Shown here: positions 57,515 through 64,000 of the stretch, piece by piece
Numbering within the stretch: position 1 is the stretch's first letter
Layout: each line of letters begins with the position of its first letter
DNA from: Antedon mediterranea
Lineage: Eukaryota; Echinodermata; Crinoidea; Comatulida; Antedonidae
Reading direction: 5' to 3'
Length of the DNA stretch: 64,000 nucleotides
Assembly (NCBI RefSeq): GCF_964355755.1
Contig: NC_092678.1
Coordinates: 3,048,922 to 3,112,921 of the forward strand
The notes under the pieces: generated by a model
Databases searched by the model: none
The model's input: only the letters and a program-made list of their open reading frames with translations
What the model was told of the DNA's origin: nothing
Translations under genes and position numbers: made by a program

Positions 57515-58369
57515 ATGTTAAACACTACAACATATGAGTGTGAATTTACTTTACATTTCTACTTGTTCTATATCATCATAACATGTTTAATTTTAATCGG
57601 AAACATGTTTGTGATTTACACTGTTAAGACTACACTAGTTCTTCAAACACCTTGTAACATGATTCTTGTCAGTATGTCAGTGGTGGACATTTTGACTGGT
57701 TTTTGGGGTGTGTGGGTACTCATTGAATGGGGCAGAACAGGGCAATTATTCGATGTTGTAACTTTTACTGGTTGGTTGACTTACATATTAGGGTTCACCT
57801 TTATATCCTTTTCACTGCTCCATCATCTAATCATGGTGGCTGAAAGATATATGGCAATCTTATACCCATTTGTATACACAAGTAAAGTTTATAATAGATC
57901 TATGTGTATATTTTTAATATTCTTTTGGATTATCTACCTTTCTATCGTTATGTTAGTTTCCATTTTTAATATTTTCACTGTAGATGATCATTTTTTATTT
58001 GTTGTTCTCTCAACAGTTTCCATTTATTTAGCTGTTATATATTGTCACTTACGAATATATAAAGAAGCGTGGATAATATCACGTAGAATTACATCAGGTC
58101 AAAGTTCAAATGTTAAAAACGACTTAAAAGCGACACGCATAACCGTAATTATGCTTATAGTATTTAGCATTTCTATGCTACCGTATACATGTTTTTGTAT
58201 TGCAAATTTCAATGTTCCATTTGAGCATTTACGGTGCACTATTTTGTTCTATATTAGCCTTTCATCCGGGTATATGAGTTCCAGTTTAAATCCTTTTGTA
58301 TATGGAATATCGCACACAGGATTCCGCAAGGCTTTTAAACAAAATTTGTATAAACTAATTGGAAAATAA
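57515..58369 (+). CDS. Class A GPCR, cluster gene 5 (diverged)
   Basis: Intronless, 284 aa, MLNTTTYECEFTLHFYLF. It keeps the family frame (GNMFVIYTV, SMSVVDILTGFWG, AERYMAILYPFVYTSK, LNPFVYGISHTGFRKAFK) but is far less similar to genes 1-4 than they are to each other. TM6 reads MLIVFSISMLPYTCF. The upstream block seen before genes 2-4 was not found here, so it may be regulated separately. Confidence 0.88.
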   Translation: MLNTTTYECEFTLHFYLFYIIITCLILIGNMFVIYTVKTTLVLQTPCNMILVSMSVVDILTGFWGVWVLIEWGRTGQLFDVVTFTGWLTYILGFTFISFSLLHHLIMVAERYMAILYPFVYTSKVYNRSMCIFLIFFWIIYLSIVMLVSIFNIFTVDDHFLFVVLSTVSIYLAVIYCHLRIYKEAWIISRRITSGQSSNVKNDLKATRITVIMLIVFSISMLPYTCFCIANFNVPFEHLRCTILFYISLSSGYMSSSLNPFVYGISHTGFRKAFKQNLYKLIGK

Positions 58370-59855
58370 GATCTTTCTTGGTGAATTTATTTCGCAGTAG
58401 GCCTATTTTATTCTGCCACATGTGTTAATAATATGAATATATAGTAGGGTCCCGTGTTGAATTGTTCAATACCAATTCTTTTAATTTAACTTTAAGGAAT
58501 GTATTTTAATGTATTTTATTATTATAATAATGATTATTATCTATCTTATATTGTACATAATAATAGTTTAAAGATGTATTGTCCCCTAAAAGATTAATAA
58601 ATCAGATTTTGTGAATAGGCATTTGTAGTTTTAATAAAGTTAATCACTTCAGCAGAAAAGAAGTTTTCACTTAAAAAGACAAAACAAACAGTTAAATTTA
58701 CCACAAAAAAAAACACATTGGCTGGCAGCCAATTTTACTATTTTTGCTTTAAATTAAAGTTTTGTTGATGGTCAAAGTGAATAACTAAATTATGGAACAT
58801 TAAAATGGCATCATTTAGGAGGACAATATATCTTTAAGTGACTCGATATGTAGGCCTAGCCTAGTAGAATTGTGACAACAAATAGTGTGAAAATTAATAG
58901 AAATTAACATTCTTAATACATTGAATGTGTTATTATTACATAGATAGAAATGGCGAATAAAATCTTGAAATTGGTATAAATCATAACAAAAGTATTTCGA
59001 TGTGGAGAGCCTCTCGACGGTTATTTTTATTTGTAACTTTTAGGTTATCCGGCCTCATTGACTTACTTTTGTATTGTTTTTTTGTACTGTTCTGTTGGCG
59101 AAATAAATGATATGATATGATAATTGATATGGGGGCGCGAATTTCAAGTGACGTCATCACTGTAAAATGAATATTCATGAGAATATCCAGACAGCGCCCT
59201 CAATAATTAATGTTTACATACGGATACGGTTGAGCAAGTGGCACGTGTGATGTGATGTATGTATGTTGTGTTGAACTGGTAAAGAGGCCTACTGGTTTTC
59301 ATTACATTATAATAAATCCAGTAAAATAGTAATGATATAAACAGTAAAATACGCCTATTATTGCCTTTATTTAGAGCCTCTCTCTAAAATGCCAGGCTAC
59401 CTACTATACTTAGTTTTAGCTAAGCCTACCCTACACCGCCTCTCTAGTAGGCTAGGCTAGGTAGGCTAGAGTTATTATAGTTATACACATAGGCCTATAT
59501 AGGCATAGGTAGTGGTAGGTCTACTAATACTACAGATAGGTAATAAAGTAGGCCCTAGCCTTAGGATAGTATAGTAGCCTATAGCTTTTGGCCTAGCCTG
59601 GCGACCGGTTATATTTAGAGTTAGCCGTCCAGTTGAAGGCTTAGACTTTTATTTTAGAGCTAAAGTGTACTATATTAGTATTACTGGTAAAGAGGGATAC
59701 GCCAGCTTCAATAATCATGACTAACAGACTGTGCTGGACATATTGCTAACTAAATTACGAATGTGTATATACAATTATTAATAACTAAAAACCAGAACTA
59801 TTCTATATATTTTACTAAAACGATAAACTACTGTTTGTAACAGAGAAAGAAGAAG
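58370..59855. other. Intergenic with a TAGGCC-rich island
   Basis: No gene seen. 59390-59600 is a second island of TAGGCCTA/CTAG words. The part from about 59600 should hold the promoter and 5' UTR of QNG1; an AG at 59842-59843 could be the acceptor of its first coding exon. Confidence 0.55.
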
Positions 59856-62262
59856 ATGAGCCACTCAGTTTTATCACCAAGACAATCTGCAAAGTTTATT
59901 TCTGACAACAGCTCAGAAGTGAAGATTAACAACAAAGGTGTTGATAAAGTTGCTGACATAGTATGTACCAAAATTAAAATTAAAGCATACCTCTCTGTCC
60001 CCTTCTTCCATATTTAACTACTTTAATTTCATGTTTGTTACTTAGATTGGCGAAAAGCTACATAACTGTGAGTACAGCATTAAAGCATGGAAACAACATA
60101 GCCTGCATCCACAGAAAATGGAAAAGGAAACAGTTGATTGGTAGGTAGTTGTGGTTTCAAACATGTTGGATCCACCAGAGTGACAATAAAACAAGAAACA
60201 GTTGATTGGTTGGTGTAGTGGTGGTTTCAAACATGTTGGATCCACCAGAGTGACAATAAAACAAGAAACAGTTGATTGGTTGGTGTAGTGGTGGTTACAT
60301 ATTGGATCCACTGGAGTGACAATAAAAAGAAAGAAACGGTTGATTGGTTAGTGTAGTGGTGGTTTCCAACATATTGGATCCACTGGAGTGACAAAGAAGT
60401 ATGTATAAAATGGACATTGTCGCCTAGACCCTTTTAGCATGGTACTACTGAAAGATCTCAACCCCTACTTACCACCATTTTGGCAAACCAGATGTAGCCC
60501 TGGGCGAACACAATAATCCGCACAACCAACCCAGTTAATAATCCTGTGTACTTGCACAACTTTATCTTTAACAGTGGTTTTTTATTTTTCTCAGGATATT
60601 TGTAATCGACACCTTGAATTTCTCATTTTGGTCGGAGACAAATGAGAAAAGATTCTTGGTAGATTACAACAATGAAAAACACAGTGGATACTGGTCACTG
60701 TGTGCTGCCCTCAAGCGGGCACTGGAGGCAAGTCACATGTGTACATCTTACAACAATTAGTGAAAATAGAGAGGTTAAAATAATAAAAAAACTACATTCT
60801 ATTTTGATTTTTTCTAAGGAAGGAATACCAATTACGACGCCATCATGCTATAGTACTATCAGTCTTGGTAAGTTACAGTACATCTTCCGATCAGTTACAG
60901 ATACTAATATACCACTGCTGAAAAAACGAATGCAGCATTTACATGAAGTCGGACAAATCTTAGTTGAGGTAAGTTTTATATATATATATTTTATATACAG
61001 GTTGAAATTATCAGACCGTTAGGATAGAGTGCTCAATACCAAGGTAGAGCATACAAAAATAAATAAAATACCAGCAGAAAACTTGGTTACTTCATTGTTA
61101 TATATATATATTTGAATATCTCTTATTCAATCCATATATGCCATCAATACCTATGACACAACTTCCATGTTTTCTGTCTTGGGTGTCATATGAATTTCGC
61201 ACAATAATATTGAAAAACTACTAATATTTTATGTTTAGAAATTTGATGGAAGTTTTGTAAGATGTCTTGAACAATGTGACAATAGTGTTGAAAAACTGCT
61301 TGATATAGTCACAGAAAATTTCCCTTGTTTTAGAGATTATGCTGAATTCAAGGGGAAGAAAGGTAAGTTGATTGAAAACATTTACTAAATATTTGTTATG
61401 TCTCTGTATATACCTTATTTCTGCATGTATTAGGTCAGCTCCATCCATTTCTAAAAGAAAAAAAAAGAAGGGAACTAGTCATTGAGAAGAGACAGAATGT
61501 GCTTCTCTGGATTGACAATAGTTAATATTTTGTTTATACTATTTTTAGTGTAGGTGATATTTATCTAATAGTGACACTATTTGGGATGAGAACTCTAATT
61601 TTCTACATTGAATTTCAGTATCTTTATTGAAGAGAGCACAAATCTTAGTGGCAGATATTTGGGCTTGTTTTGAGGGTGAAGGGTATGGAAAGTTTCATGA
61701 TATTTCGTCCCTTACAATGTTTGCAGACTATAGGCAAGTATAACAGAATTCTTCATCAGATTTTTTTGGTGGTGCGATTTATTAAAATTTCAAAGTTTAG
61801 AGATTTTCGTAACAAAGTTATATATTACTTTTAGAGTTCCTCAAGTTCTTAACTACTTAGGAGTGTTAGAATATTCTGCTGCCCTCATGGACGATTTAAA
61901 ATCGTCTAGACTCTTTACACCAGGAGAAGATCTTGAAGTGGAAATCCGAGGCAATTCTATTTGGGCTGTAGAGGTACAAGAAATCATTTTTGTTTAAAAA
62001 TATTTAATATTATAAAATAGAAATGAGACTGTTACAGTAAAGAGATAATGCTTGATATTTCTTTTATTTGTGCAATTTTTGTTTTTTTGTTGTTGAACAG
62101 TTGATAATTGATAAGATTCGACAAAAACAAGGTGACAAAGAAGTGGAGGATAGAAACTTGAACGCTGTTATAGTTGACTTTTATCTGTGGGATTTCTCAA
62201 AAGATCATTGGGCTGACATGAAACATATACCAATACACAAGATTCGAAGTACTAACTACTAA
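59856..62262 (+). CDS. QNG1: QNG1, queuosine-5'-phosphate N-glycosylase (DUF2419 family)
   Basis: Eight exons: 59856-59960, 60046-60140, 60595-60727, 60819-60968, 61239-61362, 61619-61733, 61835-61973, 62101-62262; 340 aa, against 341 in human. The enzyme releases queuine from queuosine 5'-phosphate so that the base can be salvaged for tRNA anticodon modification. Recognisable stretches are [14 protein letters not shown] at the start, [93 protein letters not shown] and [20 protein letters not shown] near the end. Two introns (after 60727 and 61733) start with GC (GCAAGT). Intron 2 holds a minisatellite made from the exon 2 end. Confidence 0.94.
60131..60400 (+). repeat. Minisatellite, four copies of about 70 bp, spanning an exon-intron junction
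   Basis: Copies begin at 60131, 60199, 60269 and 60337 with the word CAGTTGATTGG (the last has CGGTTGATTGG) and continue TGTAGTGGTGGTTT...GGATCCAC...GAGTGACAATAAAA. The first copy includes the last ten bases of QNG1 exon 2 and its GTAGGT donor; the others carry GATTG/GTTGG or GATTG/GTTAG at the same place. Confidence 0.85.
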
Positions 62263-63343
62263 TACCTTTCTTTCTACCTTGCACTTTGGCAGGAGATTCA
62301 ACCAGCATCCAAGGCACCGAATGCACATCGAAAGTTGACATTTTTAAAATTGAGAACACTTACAAAGTGTCTAGTATAGTAGCATTTAAAAATAGATGCT
62401 GCCTTCATTTTGGTGAACGTGAACAACTGTCTTGTGTCTGATTTTAATTACTTAATTTTCAAAAGTTTTATTTTTGAACTATGTATTAAAGATATTAATT
62501 AGTCCAGAAAATAGACTATAAACTGACATAATTCACTTATTTACACTTTAAAAAGAAAAATAATCATGTATAGAATTATATTTTAAAATGTAAACAGATG
62601 TAATTATTATTTTTTAATATTATATGATATACAATATGAAATATAATAAATACATAATCATAGCAGTAAAGTGTATAGCTTCATTCTTCAGACTTAATGA
62701 CTGTTATTTGCCCACCTATGGTAGTGATATGCCCAAATATGGTAGTGATTTTACATCATCATGTCCATATATGAGCACATCACATTTTTTTGTCAAATTA
62801 GTTTGATAGTGTAGACAGAGCTTTATGGCAGGTCATTATGTCTTGTTAATGTGTACGATGATAACTAATAGTATTACTACAGTACATACCAAGTGTGAAC
62901 GGGTACTTAAGTACCAATTGTGTCTTCAGCCTTTGTTCTATTCATTCATTATTAACGAATCTTCCAGTTGTCATAGTGTCATTGAAACAAATGTACAATG
63001 ATGAATGTGATCAAACAGGTATAATGTATGGAATGGTGTGTTCTTCTTATACTTTTTCTATGATATTTACACCGAAATGGAAAATTTTGAACGCCGATTT
63101 ATTATAACACGTTGGTAAGTATTAAATTTAAACTTTTTTTATCCATTTCCACAAGGGTCCATTATGATATCCCCTTTACTAATGGTTCGTTGAAATTAAT
63201 ACTATAGTATAAACGTCCCTATCATATCTTGGCAGAAAATATTTTTTATAGGACCAAAATTAATTAAGTAGACTTCGATTTAATGTTTTTCAGTCAAGCA
63301 ATGTTTCTTTAACCATATTCCAGCCGCACCCTACAGTCAAATG
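62263..63343. other. Intergenic with a partial MITE
   Basis: No gene seen. 62700-62825 resembles the MITE at 50466-50605: a right end TAGTTTGATAGTGTAGACAG followed by AGCTTTA, and the ATATGGTAGTGAT/TCACATTTTTTTGTCAAA interior. The left terminal repeat is not recognisable. Confidence 0.5.
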
Positions 63344-63410
63344 CTTGGTTCCCAAGTACGTAAGCGCGTAACGCAAGTAATTTGACCAATTACGACTAAC
63401 CAAGCTTAAG
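63344..63410. mobile_element. Short MITE fragment related to 4868-5010
   Basis: GCTTGGTTCCCAAGTACGTA and TAACGCAAGTAATTTGACCA match the left half of the element at 4868; it ends in an inverted AACCAAGCTT. It seems to be an internally deleted or folded-back copy. Confidence 0.5.
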
Positions 63411-64000
63411 AAGAGTACAAATAGTATATTTGTAAGACAGTCTTGCGTGTAATTAATGAATGCATCACGAATGTTATTTGATAGGGAAATCATCTTTTAT
63501 GAACTTCTATAAACATTTCCGACTTTGGTCAAACAGAACTATTATTGGGCAATTAAGTATAAATTACAGGTGATTTAGCTATAGATACAATCACAATTAT
63601 TTGTTAACCAGAAGTTTATATCATAAAACAATCAATCATTTCCGTGTCGATCCAAAGTCCTGAAATACAATGAAGTTATTACTATTTATCATGCGTCAAG
63701 TGTATTTGCCTCGGAGAGGCTCATCTACGAGGTACATATTACTTTTCATTTGTTTACACGAGCTGTTGTATTTCTCACATACTCACCGGTAATTTTGGGT
63801 CAGGGTTGGAATGTTATAATGTATAAAAACAAAACGCTACTATATATTTTAACGATCAGTTTGGGAATACAATTGGTATATAAGCTGAAAACAAACCAGT
63901 AGACCTACTGAACCAGATAAGGTAAGTAGGCCTATGCTTTATGTCTTCAGCGTTTAGGCCTATTTACTGATGCTCTCTTTATATAACAATAATAAAGTTA
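63411..64000. other. Intergenic to right edge
   Basis: Apart from the possible promoter near 63876 nothing is recognised; AT-rich with scattered TAGGCCTA words. Confidence 0.5.
63870..63922 (+). promoter_or_regulatory. Possible promoter and first exon of a gene running off the right edge
   Basis: A GGTATATAAGC TATA-like word at about 63876 is followed 30-45 bases later by CCAGATAAG/gtaagt, a strong donor-like site. If real, a short non-coding first exon lies at about 63905-63920. No coding sequence is visible before the window ends. Confidence 0.25.

Overview
This is animal nuclear DNA. It is AT-rich, almost every gene is split by GT-AG introns, and intergenic space is full of short dispersed repeats. 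The frequent TAGGCCTA-type words, the tandem rhodopsin-class GPCRs, and the CCP/Ig/CUB serine proteases suggest an invertebrate deuterostome, most likely an echinoderm. The species cannot be fixed from sequence alone.

Layout. (1) 0.5-7.3 kb: three related trypsin-like protease exons, one with an intact CCP-Ig-protease gene model, interleaved with an intact class A GPCR (6288-7262) and a broken duplicate of it (1708-2211). (2) 9.2-16.0 kb: a complete five-exon D-2-hydroxyacid dehydrogenase, then a six-exon EFCC1-like EF-hand/coiled-coil gene whose first exon carries an apparent frameshift. (3) About 17.2-36.2 kb: no intact gene. This is a tandem array with an exact period of 6,152 bp over its younger part, made of scrambled and decayed BEL/Pao retroelement pieces, a 302-bp LTR pair, a recurring three-exon gene tail and an unidentified minus-strand ORF. 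(4) 37.3-44.8 kb: two housekeeping genes head to head, LIN37 (minus) and RRP9 (plus), sharing a short promoter interval. (5) 45.9-50.3 kb (minus): a nine-exon secreted protease, CUB-CUB-Ig-Ig-trypsin, 778 aa. (6) 51.2-58.4 kb: five single-exon class A GPCRs in tandem with repeated upstream sequence. (7) 59.9-62.3 kb: QNG1, the queuosine-5'-phosphate N-glycosylase, in eight exons. The remainder is intergenic with MITE-like elements.

How they fit together. LIN37, RRP9, QNG1, EFCC1 and the dehydrogenase are conserved single-copy genes, and their reconstructed lengths agree with what I recall of their families (252, 476, 340, about 588 and 329 aa). The accessory part consists of mosaic extracellular proteases and GPCRs that look chemosensory or peptide-sensing; twice in 64 kb they lie side by side. 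The proteases are built from phase-1 modules, as expected from exon shuffling, and one protease copy has lost its activation site. No wholly new system is proven. The best leads are the protease/GPCR neighbourhoods, the two protease architectures, and the young 6,152-bp array that preserves a solo-LTR recombination product next to its two-LTR parent form.
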